Below, piece after piece: positions 1-9,355 of a stretch of DNA of 64,000 bases. The stretch's first letter is position 1. Each line of letters opens with the position of its first letter. Origin of the DNA: an uncultured Pelagibacteraceae bacterium (GTDB lineage: Bacteria > Pseudomonadota > Alphaproteobacteria > Pelagibacterales > Pelagibacteraceae). The notes beneath the pieces are model-generated. The model made no database searches, was not told the origin of the DNA, and worked only from the letters and a program-made list of their open reading frames with translations. The translations under genes were made by a program, and so were the position numbers. The stretch lies in contig CACMCJ010000001.1 of assembly GCA_902612235.1 (NCBI GenBank), positions 62,001-126,000 of the forward strand, given 5' to 3'.

Positions 1-42
1 ATGTTTTGCAACAATATCGCGCACTTTTTCTATCGGTATCAT
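1..42 (-). CDS. prfA: Peptide chain release factor 1, N-terminal fragment
   Basis: Only the first 14 codons lie in the window; the gene runs off the left edge on the minus strand. They read MIPIEKVRDIVAKH, which resembles the start of alphaproteobacterial RF1 proteins (a Met-x-Pro opening, then a helix with a basic-His ending). RF1 recognises UAA and UAG and releases the finished peptide from the ribosome. It begins 3 bases after the ispG stop, so it would be cotranscribed downstream of lysC and ispG. The identification rests on very few residues and could be wrong. Confidence 0.5.
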   Translation of the reverse strand, partial: MIPIEKVRDIVAKH

Positions 43-45
43 TAT

Positions 46-1140
46 TTAGTTATTTTTTTCTTTTACTTTGTCCTCAACAAGTTTCACAACTTTGTCGATT
101 ATCTCGGTGCTAGCTACTTTGCTATGTGGTAGGCCAGAGAGATATAAAAGATTACTGTCTTGTCCGCCTCCGGTTAATCCAATTTCTGTCTGTGCGGCTT
201 CACCGGGTCCATTAACTACACATCCTATTATGGATAGAGTTATAGGTTTTTTTACATGAGATAATTTTCTTTCCAATTCTTTAACAGTTTCGATTACTGG
301 AAAGGCTTGTCTTGCACAAGAAGGACATGAAATAATATTTACGCCTCTTGCTCTTATGCCTAATGATTTAAGGATTTCATAACCAGCTTTAACTTCATCA
401 GCTGGATCAGAAGATAGTGAAACTCTTATAGTGTCTCCAATTCCGTTCATTAAAAGCTGACCTATTCCGATTGATGACTTAATACTTCCTGTGAATAATC
501 CTCCAGCTTCTGTAATTCCTAAGTGTAATGGGTAATCACAAATTTTTGATAGTTGTTCGTAAGATTTGACAGTTAAAAAAACATCAGAAGATTTCACGCT
601 TATCTTAAAATTAAAAAAATCATTATCTTCTAATAATTTAATATTATACATCGCGCTTTCTACTAGAGCTTCAGGACAAGGTTCTTTAAATTTTTCAAGT
701 AATTTTTTTTCTAGAGAGCCCGCATTAACACCAATCCTGATAGAACAATTATTATCCTTTGCTGCTTTAACCACTTCCAAAATTCTATCTTTAGATCCAA
801 TATTCCCAGGATTTATTCTCAAACAACTTGCACCCATTTTGGCTGCCTCAATAGCCCTTTTATAATGAAAATGTATATCCGCAACTATTGGGGCTTTAAT
901 TTCTTTAACAATATGCTTCAAAGCTTTAGTAGACTCTTCATCAGGACATGAGACTCGAACTATATCTGCGCCTGCATTTTCTAAAACTTTAATTTGTTGA
1001 ACAGTTCTTTTTATGTCTGTAGTTAAAGTGTTTGTCATTGATTGAACACTTATTTGTGAATTGCCTCCAACAGAGACGTTCCCTACTTTAATCTTTCTTG
1101 TTTTTTTTCTATTTATAATTCTGTGTGGCCTAATTTCCAT
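46..1140 (-). CDS. ispG: 4-hydroxy-3-methylbut-2-enyl diphosphate synthase (flavodoxin/ferredoxin)
   Basis: IspG converts methylerythritol cyclodiphosphate to HMBPP in the MEP isoprenoid pathway, using a [4Fe-4S] cluster. The N-terminal TIM-barrel half carries the family motif [15 protein letters not shown] and DIHFHYKRA. The C-terminal cluster-binding part shows CPSC (about residue 268) and [10 protein letters not shown] (about residue 305), supplying three Cys ligands. The 364-residue length fits the bacterial form without the large insert. The ATG is 1 base after the lysC stop codon, so the two are surely cotranscribed. No key residue appears missing. Confidence 0.97.
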   Translation of the reverse strand: MEIRPHRIINRKKTRKIKVGNVSVGGNSQISVQSMTNTLTTDIKRTVQQIKVLENAGADIVRVSCPDEESTKALKHIVKEIKAPIVADIHFHYKRAIEAAKMGASCLRINPGNIGSKDRILEVVKAAKDNNCSIRIGVNAGSLEKKLLEKFKEPCPEALVESAMYNIKLLEDNDFFNFKISVKSSDVFLTVKSYEQLSKICDYPLHLGITEAGGLFTGSIKSSIGIGQLLMNGIGDTIRVSLSSDPADEVKAGYEILKSLGIRARGVNIISCPSCARQAFPVIETVKELERKLSHVKKPITLSIIGCVVNGPGEAAQTEIGLTGGGQDSNLLYLSGLPHSKVASTEIIDKVVKLVEDKVKEKNN

Positions 1141-1141
1141 T

Positions 1142-2353
1142 TTAATCTAGATCAAAAGCATTATGTAATTTTTTTACAGCTTTTAAAGTATCATTTTCAC
1201 TAATAATTACTGATATTTTTATCTCAGAAGTTGATATAGCTAGTATATTAATGTTTTCACGCGCTAAGCTTTTAAACATTTTAAATGTAACACCGGGTGT
1301 TGAAACCATACCCGCGCCAACTATTGAAATTTTTGAAACCTTTTCATCATGGCTTAAATTATTATAATGAATATCTTTATTTTCTTTAATAGTCTGAAGA
1401 GTCTTTAATAAATCATTTCTTTTTATAGTAAAAGTTATATCAGTAGTTTTATGATCCGAGGAGATATTTTGTATTACCATATCGACATTAATTTGTTTTT
1501 TACTTAACGGCTCAAATATACTTGCAGCAACGCCAGGTTTATCTTGAACACCCACTAAAGTTATTTTTGCATCATCTTTTGAATAAGCTACTCCTGTAAC
1601 ACTTTTTGTGTAATCTATATTTTGTTGATCAAAAATTTTTGTACCTTTTCTGTTAGTAAAAGTTGATTTTACTTCAAGAGGAATATTGTACATCATTGCA
1701 GTTTGAACAGCCGATGATTGCATTACTTTAGCACCAAGAGATGATAGCTCAAGCATTTCATCATAAGAAATTTTTTCTATTTTTTTTGCAACAGGAATTT
1801 TATTAGGATCGGATGAGTATACTCCGTCTACATCAGTGTATATTTCACAAGTTTCTGCATCAAATATTTTTGCAACTGCAACTGCTGTAGCGTCTGATCC
1901 TCCTCGTCCAATAGTTGTAATGTCACCATTTTTTGAAATACCTTGAAAACCAGGAATAATTGCTACACCCTTTTCTGACAAATATTTTTCAATTTTAGAA
2001 ACATTCATGTTGATTATCCTTGCATTAGAGTTCTCACCCTCTGTTAAAATTGGTATTTGCCAGTTTTGCCATGATTTTGATTTTACTCCTATTTCAATAA
2101 GAGCGCCAGCTAGTAAAGCGCTAGTAACTTGTTCTCCTGATGTTAAAAGAACGTCTAATTCTCTAGGGTTAAAGTTATTAGAAATGCTTTTTGATTTTTT
2201 TAATAGACTATCTGTTTCTCCTGACATCGCTGAGACAATAGCAATAATCTGATGATCTGCGTCAAATTCTCTTTTAATAATTTGTGCTACGTGTAATATT
2301 CTATCAATAGTTCCCACGGAAGTTCCACCAAATTTTAATACTTTTTTTGCCAT
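1142..2353 (-). CDS. lysC: Aspartate kinase
   Basis: Aspartokinase phosphorylates aspartate, the first step towards lysine, diaminopimelate, threonine and methionine. The kinase signature KFGGTSVG sits at residues 7-14 and [13 protein letters not shown] at about residue 150. The C-terminal part after about residue 265 has tandem ACT domains ([17 protein letters not shown] and [19 protein letters not shown]), the usual site of lysine/threonine feedback. At 403 residues it is the normal monofunctional length. It heads the lysC-ispG-prfA minus-strand run and diverges from ubiG over a 62-base AT-rich spacer. dapD and dapE, later in the same pathway, lie elsewhere in this window. Confidence 0.97.
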   Translation of the reverse strand: MAKKVLKFGGTSVGTIDRILHVAQIIKREFDADHQIIAIVSAMSGETDSLLKKSKSISNNFNPRELDVLLTSGEQVTSALLAGALIEIGVKSKSWQNWQIPILTEGENSNARIINMNVSKIEKYLSEKGVAIIPGFQGISKNGDITTIGRGGSDATAVAVAKIFDAETCEIYTDVDGVYSSDPNKIPVAKKIEKISYDEMLELSSLGAKVMQSSAVQTAMMYNIPLEVKSTFTNRKGTKIFDQQNIDYTKSVTGVAYSKDDAKITLVGVQDKPGVAASIFEPLSKKQINVDMVIQNISSDHKTTDITFTIKRNDLLKTLQTIKENKDIHYNNLSHDEKVSKISIVGAGMVSTPGVTFKMFKSLARENINILAISTSEIKISVIISENDTLKAVKKLHNAFDLD

Positions 2354-2415
2354 TGTATGATTTTAATATAATATAATTCGAACAAAATAAATTTTATTTA
2401 ATACATTAAAACTAG

Positions 2416-3141
2416 ATGACTACAATAAATAAAGAAGAAATTCAAAAGTTTTCAAAATTAGCTGATGAATGGTGGGATGTAAAAGGCAAATTTAAACCTT
2501 TACATATGTTTAACCCCGTAAGAATTGAATATATATTAGAGAACATAAAAAATCACTTTAAACTAGATGAGAAAAGAAAATTTTTACTTAAAGATTTAGC
2601 AATTTTAGATATCGGATGCGGAGGTGGATTAATTAGTGAACCCATGGCCCGTTTGGGGGGAGATGTTACAGGAATAGATGCTGCGGAAAAAAATATAAAA
2701 GTTGCAAGTCTGCATAGTAAAAAAAATAATTTAAAAATTAATTACATTAATAAATCTCCTGAGCAACTAAAAGAGAAAGAAAAATTTGACATTATTTTAA
2801 ATCTTGAGGTAGTCGAGCATGTAGATAACTTAGATATATATTTACAATCCTGTTATAATTTGTTGAAAAAAAACGGATTAATGTTTACTGCTACAATTAA
2901 TAGAACTTTTACATCATATGTAAAAGCAATAATTGGAGCTGAGTATATATTAAGATGGTTGCCTATTGGAACACATGATTGGAATAAATTTATTAAACCA
3001 GAAGAAATTCAAAATATGCTCTCAGAAAAAAAATTTTCAACAGTTGATGTTAAAGGGTTAGAATTTAATCCAATTTTTAATAAATGGAAAAAGTCTAATA
3101 ATTTTTCTGTAAATTATATTGTTTGCAGCACTAAGAACTAA
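2416..3141 (+). CDS. ubiG: 3-demethylubiquinone-9 3-O-methyltransferase / 2-polyprenyl-6-hydroxyphenol methylase
   Basis: UbiG performs both O-methylations of ubiquinone biosynthesis using S-adenosylmethionine. The N-terminal signature FSKLADEWWDVKGKFKPLH is characteristic of UbiG, and SAM motif I is DIGCGGGLISEPMARLG at residues 65-81. The 241-residue length is standard. The 3' end overlaps the convergent DUF1178 gene by 4 bases. This indicates a ubiquinone-based respiratory chain, consistent with the quinone-linked PyrD elsewhere in the window. Confidence 0.95.
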   Translation: MTTINKEEIQKFSKLADEWWDVKGKFKPLHMFNPVRIEYILENIKNHFKLDEKRKFLLKDLAILDIGCGGGLISEPMARLGGDVTGIDAAEKNIKVASLHSKKNNLKINYINKSPEQLKEKEKFDIILNLEVVEHVDNLDIYLQSCYNLLKKNGLMFTATINRTFTSYVKAIIGAEYILRWLPIGTHDWNKFIKPEEIQNMLSEKKFSTVDVKGLEFNPIFNKWKKSNNFSVNYIVCSTKN

Positions 3142-3563
3142 TTATCCTTACTTACCCATGGAATACTAATCAAATCAATACCCTCCTCAGTAAGTTCATC
3201 TCTTTCCTCTGGGGTTGTCGTTCCATAAATTGATTTTTTAGTATTTCTATCATAATAAACTTCCCTGACTTTTTGGCTAAATTTATCTCCGACATATTCA
3301 AAATTTTTTTCAACAAATTTTCTTATTCTTAAAAGCTCATTTTTTTTAGTTGACAAATTTTCCTTTAATAAAATTGTATTTTCATCTTTATCTTTTTTAC
3401 TGCCTGAAATCATTGGGGCCATAATGGACTTTTTAATATTATTTGATGAGCAATAAATACACTCTAGTAAATTTTTTTTATTTAACTTATCAAACTCGTT
3501 AGAGTTAGAAAACCAGCTTTCGAACTCATGTCCCTTACAGCATCTTAAAATGTATTTTATCAT
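3138..3563 (-). CDS. DUF1178 family protein
   Basis: The opening MIKYILRCCKGHEFESWFSN and the later pair CIYCSSNNIKKSIMAP match the alphaproteobacterial DUF1178 family (typically MIRYxLxCxxGHxFExWFxxS...C..C). The four cysteines look like a zinc-ribbon-type site, though one Cys is doubled here. The biochemical function of the family is not known to me. The gene lies 12 bases downstream of argJ on the same strand and overlaps the 3' end of ubiG by 4 bases. Confidence 0.85.
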   Translation of the reverse strand: MIKYILRCCKGHEFESWFSNSNEFDKLNKKNLLECIYCSSNNIKKSIMAPMISGSKKDKDENTILLKENLSTKKNELLRIRKFVEKNFEYVGDKFSQKVREVYYDRNTKKSIYGTTTPEERDELTEEGIDLISIPWVSKDN

Positions 3564-3575
3564 AGCTTTATAATT

Positions 3576-4880
3576 TCAGTTTCTGTAGTCTGCATTGATA
3601 TCTATATAATCATGAGTGAAGTCACATGTATAACACTCAAAAGCATCACTTCCTAGCTTTAAATTAATTTCGATAAGAACTGAGTCCCATTTCATATATT
3701 CTTTCAATTTTTTTTCATCATAACTTTCAGAGATTTTTCCATTTTCGGCAACAATAAAATCACCTATTTTTATTTTTAATTTTTTGATATCAATCTGTTC
3801 TCCTGATTTACCTATTCCCATTACAATTCTTCCCCAATTAGGGTCTTCTCCAGCTACAGCAGTTTTAATTAAAGGAGAGTTAGCAACGGAGAAGGCAATA
3901 TTTTTTGCACTTCCTAAAGACTTCGCGTTTATAACTTTAATTGTTAAAAATTTTTTAGCTCCTTCACCATCAACAATAATTTGTTGAGCTAAATTTAAGC
4001 ACAATTTTTTTAAACTTAATTCAAATTTTTGTACAACTTTATCGTTTAATGATAAATTTTGACCTATCTTTATCGCTCTTGTTGAAAATATTGAAACCAT
4101 ATCATTTGTGGATTGATCGCTATCAACTGTTATCGCATTAAAACTATTTGAGACTGCTCTTTTAAGAAGTGATCTTAATAAGTTTGAATTTATATCAGCA
4201 TTAGTAAAAATAAAAGAGAGCATTGTAGCTAAATTTGGTGCGATCATTCCTGATCCTTTTGCGATACCACAAATTTTTACTAACTCGTCTCCAACTATAA
4301 TTTCCTCATAAGCTACTTTAGGTTTTGTATCAGTTGTCATCATTCCCGAGGCAACTTTTAACCAAAATAATTTATTGTGCTGACTTTTAAGTTTATCGAC
4401 TAAATCCGGTAAAGTATTTTTTATTTTTTCAACAGGAAATTCCTCCCCTATCACCCCTGTAGAGGCAAAAATCAAATCTTTTATTTTAACGGTTTCAGAT
4501 GTACCAGTTTCTGTTTTTGACTCTTTTAAAGTCAATATTCTTGATAAATTTTTTGCTATAATATCTAAACTTTCTTTCCCTTGTTTTCCAGTAAATGTAT
4601 TTGCATTTTTAGTGTTAACCATTAATCCTTTGATGAGTTTTTTATGTGAATTATTGTTCCAAGAAATGGTCTCAGAAACTATGCTATTAGTTGTTGTTAC
4701 TGAAGCATAGTTTGCTCCTTTGCTAAAATAAAATAATGTTAGATCATCCCTTCCATTTCCATATAGGTCAGCAGAGACAGCTGACATCTCAAGACCTTCA
4801 ATATGTTTAAGGTTTTGAAACTCCCCCATTTTCGACATTTTAGTTTTATCGTTCAGGAAATTTTTTAAATTTATCGTCAT
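3576..4880 (-). CDS. argJ: Bifunctional glutamate N-acetyltransferase / amino-acid acetyltransferase
   Basis: ArgJ transfers the acetyl group from N-acetylornithine to glutamate, the cyclic arginine pathway. The self-cleavage site ATML is at residues 218-221, with Thr219 as the expected N-terminal nucleophile of the beta chain. Other family stretches are KGSGMIAPN and GEDPNWGRIVMGIGKSG. The chain is 434 residues, slightly longer than average, with a linker (about residues 117-131, SKTETGTSET) that I read as an insertion. argB, the next enzyme, is at 24.6 kb. The start diverges from secA over 44 bases. Confidence 0.95.
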   Translation of the reverse strand: MTINLKNFLNDKTKMSKMGEFQNLKHIEGLEMSAVSADLYGNGRDDLTLFYFSKGANYASVTTTNSIVSETISWNNNSHKKLIKGLMVNTKNANTFTGKQGKESLDIIAKNLSRILTLKESKTETGTSETVKIKDLIFASTGVIGEEFPVEKIKNTLPDLVDKLKSQHNKLFWLKVASGMMTTDTKPKVAYEEIIVGDELVKICGIAKGSGMIAPNLATMLSFIFTNADINSNLLRSLLKRAVSNSFNAITVDSDQSTNDMVSIFSTRAIKIGQNLSLNDKVVQKFELSLKKLCLNLAQQIIVDGEGAKKFLTIKVINAKSLGSAKNIAFSVANSPLIKTAVAGEDPNWGRIVMGIGKSGEQIDIKKLKIKIGDFIVAENGKISESYDEKKLKEYMKWDSVLIEINLKLGSDAFECYTCDFTHDYIDINADYRN

Positions 4881-4924
4881 AATTACTGTTTAATTTAGAT
4901 AATAAATACATATATAGATGTATA

Positions 4925-7480
4925 ATGAATGTATTTACAAGAGCTTTTAATAAAATATTTAAAAGCACTAATCAACTAGAATTAGATAAAACAAAGAGTT
5001 TGATCTCTGCCATTAATAGCAAAGAAGATCTTGTTAAATCTCTATCAGATGGTGAATTCAAAGAGAGAACATTAAACCTAAAACGATCAGTTCAAGAGGG
5101 AAGCACTCTGGAGTCTATCCTTCCAGAAAGTTTTGCGCTTGTAAGAGAAGCCGCTAAAAGAACGTTGGGGGAAAGACACTATGACGTACAATTAGCTGGT
5201 GGAATTATTTTACACGGAGGTAAAATTGCCGAAATGAAAACTGGGGAAGGTAAAACTTTAGTCTCGACACTTCCTGCTTATTTAAATTCCTTATCTGGTA
5301 AAGGAGTTCATATAGTAACTGTTAACGATTACCTTGCAAAAAGAGACTCGGAATGGATGGGTAAAGTTTTTAATTTTTTAGGCACCTCAACAGGATGTAT
5401 TACAAATGAACTCGATGATAATGAGAGAAAAAAAAATTATAATTGCGATATAACATATGCAACAAATAATGAATTAGGATTTGATTATCTAAGAGACAAT
5501 ATGAAATATGAGCTAAATGAAATGGTTCAAAGAGACTATAATTTTTGTATTGTCGATGAGGTGGACAGTATTTTAATTGATGAGTCTAGAACTCCTTTAA
5601 TTATATCTGGAAGATTAGAAGATAAGACAAATCTTTATTCAATTTCTAATGAACTTATCAAACATATAAAAAAAGGAGATTTTGAGTTAGATGAAAAAAA
5701 TAAAAATGTAATATTAACTGATATAGGAATAGACAAAATTGAAAAATTATCTATTCAAAAAAGAATTTTAAAAAATAATAATTTTTATGACCCCGAAAAT
5801 TTAAGCCTTGTACACCATATTAATCAAGCTCTAAAAGCAAATATGATTTTTAAAAAGGACTCAGATTATATTGTCAGAGATGGAAAAGTTCAAATTATTG
5901 ATGAGTTTACTGGAAGAGTTTTAAGTGGAAGAAGATTTTCTGATGGATTGCATCAAGCTTTGGAAGCTAAGGAAAATGTAAATATTGAGGAAGAGAATCA
6001 AACCTTGGCGTCAATTACTTATCAAAATTATTTTCGATTATATAAAAAACTATCTGGTATGACTGGAACCGCAATGACTGAAGCAGAAGAATTTTATGAT
6101 ATCTATAAACTAAACGTGGTTTCAATCCCCACTAATAAAAAAATGGTAAGGAAAGATCATAACGATCAAATTTTTAGAACAGAGCTAGAAAAGTATAACT
6201 CCATCACTAAAAAAATTATAGAATGTAATAAGATAGGTCAGCCGGTTTTAGTAGGCACAACTAGTATTGAAAAGTCAGAAAAAATATCTTCATTTTTAAA
6301 TCAGAAAAATATTAAACATAATGTTCTTAATGCTAAACATCATGAGCAAGAGGCTAAAATTGTAGCAGAAGCAGGAAAAATTGGAGCTGTAACTATTGCA
6401 ACAAATATGGCTGGAAGAGGAACTGACATAAAGCTTGGAGGTAACAAAGATTTTTTCGAGGAAGGTCAAGAGAGTAATACTAAACAAATTGAAAAAGATA
6501 TGACTAAAGTAAAACAGCTTGGGGGTCTATTTATTATTGGTACCGAAAGACATGAAAGCAGAAGAATAGATAATCAATTGAGAGGTAGAGCTGGTAGACA
6601 GGGTGATCCCGGAAGTTCAATATTTTTTATTAGTTTACAAGATGAATTGATGAGAATATTTGGAGGCGATTCTATAGACGGAATGTTAAAAAAATTAGGT
6701 CTTAAACAAAATGAGTCTATTGATCACCCTTGGATAAATAAGGCTATGGAAAGGGCTCAAAAAAAAGTGGAGTCTAGAAATTTTGATATAAGAAAGTCAC
6801 TCATAAAATTTGATGATGTAATGAATGATCAAAGACAAGTGATTTTTTCACAAAGATTGAAGATATTAAAAAACGAAAATATAGACTCAATTTTGAATGA
6901 TTTTTTAGGAGAGATCTTAATTTCTTTAGAAAATTTTAAAAGTATTTATCAAAAATCAAAGGATAAAAAAAATTATTTAACATCAATGAAAAATAGTTTA
7001 GGAAATATAATTAGTGATGACGAGCTGCTAGCAATTTCTTCACTTGACAAAAAACAATTTATAGAAAAAATTAAAAGTACTTATTCTAATAAAAAAAAAG
7101 ACAGAATAAGTAGTATTGGTTTAGAACAAAATACTGTATTAGAAAAAAGAATTTTTTTACAAATAATAGATTTCACATGGAGATCGCATTTACAATACCT
7201 TGAACAATTAAGACAAGTAATTGGCTTAAGATCGTATGGACAAAAAGACCCTTTATCTGAATTTAAAAAAGAGGCGTTTACGCTTTTCGAGGGTTTGTTG
7301 CTTAAAATCAAAAATGATTTAATTAAATTTTTACTTAATCTTAATATAGTTATTCCTGAGGAAAAAGCTCAAGAAAGTGAGCAATCAAAAGCACAGACTG
7401 AAAATAAGAAAATTGGAAGAAATGAAAAATGTCCGTGTGGCTCTGGAAAAAAGTATAAACACTGTTGTGGTTTGATATAG
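4925..7480 (+). CDS. secA: Protein translocase subunit SecA
   Basis: SecA is the ATPase motor that pushes preproteins through SecYEG. Walker A is MKTGEGKTLVS at about residues 104-114. The DEAD-type motif is VDEVDSILIDESRTPLIISG at about residue 210, and the motor-2 region has TNMAGRGTDIKLGG and RGRAGRQGDPGSS. The C-terminal 16 residues form the zinc-binding SEC-C motif CPCGSGKKYKHCCG. At 851 residues it is on the short side for an alphaproteobacterium but has all domains. It diverges from argJ and ends 2 bases before the stop of a convergent gene. Confidence 0.98.
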   Translation: MNVFTRAFNKIFKSTNQLELDKTKSLISAINSKEDLVKSLSDGEFKERTLNLKRSVQEGSTLESILPESFALVREAAKRTLGERHYDVQLAGGIILHGGKIAEMKTGEGKTLVSTLPAYLNSLSGKGVHIVTVNDYLAKRDSEWMGKVFNFLGTSTGCITNELDDNERKKNYNCDITYATNNELGFDYLRDNMKYELNEMVQRDYNFCIVDEVDSILIDESRTPLIISGRLEDKTNLYSISNELIKHIKKGDFELDEKNKNVILTDIGIDKIEKLSIQKRILKNNNFYDPENLSLVHHINQALKANMIFKKDSDYIVRDGKVQIIDEFTGRVLSGRRFSDGLHQALEAKENVNIEEENQTLASITYQNYFRLYKKLSGMTGTAMTEAEEFYDIYKLNVVSIPTNKKMVRKDHNDQIFRTELEKYNSITKKIIECNKIGQPVLVGTTSIEKSEKISSFLNQKNIKHNVLNAKHHEQEAKIVAEAGKIGAVTIATNMAGRGTDIKLGGNKDFFEEGQESNTKQIEKDMTKVKQLGGLFIIGTERHESRRIDNQLRGRAGRQGDPGSSIFFISLQDELMRIFGGDSIDGMLKKLGLKQNESIDHPWINKAMERAQKKVESRNFDIRKSLIKFDDVMNDQRQVIFSQRLKILKNENIDSILNDFLGEILISLENFKSIYQKSKDKKNYLTSMKNSLGNIISDDELLAISSLDKKQFIEKIKSTYSNKKKDRISSIGLEQNTVLEKRIFLQIIDFTWRSHLQYLEQLRQVIGLRSYGQKDPLSEFKKEAFTLFEGLLLKIKNDLIKFLLNLNIVIPEEKAQESEQSKAQTENKKIGRNEKCPCGSGKKYKHCCGLI

Positions 7481-7482
7481 TA

Positions 7483-7926
7483 TTAAAAAATAGGATTATA
7501 CGCCCACTGTAAAAGAGCCTGTCTTTGTCTTCTTCTGCATTTTAAATCTCCCTCCTCACAATTTTTTTTTACAGCTGGCCCATGTCTGTCACCAAATGCC
7601 TTCCACCTTTTAATTTGGACTTTATCAATTTCAGGAATTCTTCTTCCTGTTTTAAATCTACAATACCATTGAAACCAGCCTAAAGGGTCTTCTTTAAATA
7701 TCCATCCTTTATCTATCCATTCCTTTCTTGAGAGACCTGATTCAATTTTAAAAAAATTTAAATTTACATCAAAAGTTTTACTAATTTTTGCTTTGGTAAA
7801 CCATTGTTTTGGAAATTCTTTTATACTACCTTCTGAAAAATATGCACCACCAAACACTCCAAGCTCGAGCATTCTTTTCGGAGTTAATTGTGGTTTAAAT
7901 GTTTTATAAAATTCCTTTTGAATCAT
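7483..7926 (-). CDS. Conserved hypothetical protein, Trp-rich
   Basis: I do not recognise a named family. The 147-residue protein is soluble-looking, basic and unusually rich in aromatic residues. It has a dense core (KGWIFKEDPLGWFQWYCRF) followed by a basic segment GRRIPEIDKVQIKRWKAFGDRHGP and a C-terminal CEEGDLKCRRRQRQALLQWAYNP containing a Cys pair. The pattern of conserved-looking Trp, Gly and Arg suggests a real, ordered domain. It sits between secA (convergent) and the C1 cluster. The gap to the demethylase gene stop-to-start is about 22 bases, so it is likely the last gene of that minus-strand unit. Confidence 0.7.
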   Translation of the reverse strand: MIQKEFYKTFKPQLTPKRMLELGVFGGAYFSEGSIKEFPKQWFTKAKISKTFDVNLNFFKIESGLSRKEWIDKGWIFKEDPLGWFQWYCRFKTGRRIPEIDKVQIKRWKAFGDRHGPAVKKNCEEGDLKCRRRQRQALLQWAYNPIF

Positions 7927-7948
7927 TACTGAATTATTTCAGTATAAC

Positions 7949-9355
7949 CTATTTTGTCTCTCGCGTATTTGCATGAAATGACTCTGTAAAAGGTATTGGA
8001 ACTACAACCGCATCAACAGGTTTATTAGAATATTTTTTTGGTAAATGAACTTTATATTTTTTACCAAAATTACCAGTCGGAAAACCGTTGCTATTTAAGT
8101 TCCCTTCATATGGAACATAGCCCATAGCAATATTAGTGCCTTTTTCTGGATGATACCATGGGGATGTTATATAACCCACAGGTTTGCCTCCATTAGCGTG
8201 AGAAATCAGATAAAAGTCATTTGCATAATCTTCAATAGGTTTTCCTCCTAATTCTATACCAACTAATTGAAGTTTGTATGGTTTCTCACCGTTTTTTAAT
8301 TGCTGCTTCATTTTTTCTAAAGCTTCTTTACCAATATAATCGGATTGTTTGTTCCATTCACCTTTACCTGATAAAGATACTTGGTAGCCTAAATTACACT
8401 GAAATGGATTATGTTCATGATCCATATCTTGTCCCCACGAAAGGATTCCTGCCTGAATCCTTCTATGATGCGCTGGAGCAATTACCATTAGTTTATGTTT
8501 CTTTCCTGCTTTGAGAACTGCATTCCACATATCTTCAGCATATAAAGTTGCGTTTCTTAAATAAATTTCATAACCAGCCTCGCCAGAGAATCCAGATTGA
8601 GAAATAACGCAACTTCTTCCACCCACTTTTGCTTCTGCTAATCCATAAAAAGGCATATTATCCAGGTCAACTTGATCTCCAATTAAGTCATTCATTAAAG
8701 CTTTTGATTTAGGCCCTTGTATTTGAACTGGACAAGCATCAATTTCATCAATTTCAACATTAAATCTTTTATCAGCGTTAACTCCCTGTAAGTATAATCC
8801 AATATCAGAGTCTGACAAACTAAACCAAAATTCATCATTAGCAACACGCATTAAAACTGGATCATTTAATACTCCACCTTTATAGTTACAAAGAATTACA
8901 TAACGACCTCTCATTGTTGAAATTTTCGTTGCGTCTCTTGTTATTACATAATCAGTAAATTTTTCGGCGTCCGGACCTTTGACTCTAATTTGTCTCTCAA
9001 CAGCTACATTCCACATAGTTACATGGTTTTTTATGGCATTATATTCTACCATTGCTCCACCTTTCTCGGGTCTCACATATCCTCTAGGATGGTAAATACG
9101 ATTATAAATTGTTGCTCTCCAACAACCAGCTTGCATAGATAAATGCCAGTAGGGTGATTTTCTCACTCGCGTAGAAATTAACATTTCGACTTTTGTAGGA
9201 CCGCTTTGTCTTAAGTTGTAAGGTACCTGTCTGTCAGATTGATCAACGGATGTTTCATGTCTAATTTTACTATAATCAACTTTTTCTGGTTTAAATGAAA
9301 TTAATTTAAATTTTTTTTTGGGTTTTTTTTTAAATTTTTTTTTTTTCTTAGGCAT
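7949..9355 (-). CDS. GcvT-family THF-dependent demethylase, DmdA/LigM-like
   Basis: The protein belongs to the aminomethyltransferase (GcvT) fold that moves methyl groups onto tetrahydrofolate. The core resembles DMSP demethylase DmdA: VERQIRVKGPDA, GGVLNDPVLMRVANDEFWFS, VQIQGPKSKALM and GILSWGQDMDHEHNPFQC. It is about 100 residues longer than DmdA. Its tail (VVVPIPFTESFHANTRE) recalls LigM-type vanillate O-demethylases, which have about this length. The N-terminus is an unusual Lys-rich tract (KKKKKFKKKPKKKF, residues 3-16). It overlaps metF by 8 bases, and fdh and fhs are adjacent, so methyl transfer followed by C1 oxidation is likely. Substrate is unknown; DMSP, a methoxy compound or an N-methyl compound are all possible. 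Confidence 0.85.
   Translation of the reverse strand: MPKKKKKFKKKPKKKFKLISFKPEKVDYSKIRHETSVDQSDRQVPYNLRQSGPTKVEMLISTRVRKSPYWHLSMQAGCWRATIYNRIYHPRGYVRPEKGGAMVEYNAIKNHVTMWNVAVERQIRVKGPDAEKFTDYVITRDATKISTMRGRYVILCNYKGGVLNDPVLMRVANDEFWFSLSDSDIGLYLQGVNADKRFNVEIDEIDACPVQIQGPKSKALMNDLIGDQVDLDNMPFYGLAEAKVGGRSCVISQSGFSGEAGYEIYLRNATLYAEDMWNAVLKAGKKHKLMVIAPAHHRRIQAGILSWGQDMDHEHNPFQCNLGYQVSLSGKGEWNKQSDYIGKEALEKMKQQLKNGEKPYKLQLVGIELGGKPIEDYANDFYLISHANGGKPVGYITSPWYHPEKGTNIAMGYVPYEGNLNSNGFPTGNFGKKYKVHLPKKYSNKPVDAVVVPIPFTESFHANTRETK

Noticed and set aside
566-865. 99-aa plus-strand ORF within ispG
   Set aside because: It is antisense to a clearly functional gene, as are nearly all of the other short track lines (for example 10665-10937, 16773-17132, 42719-43114).
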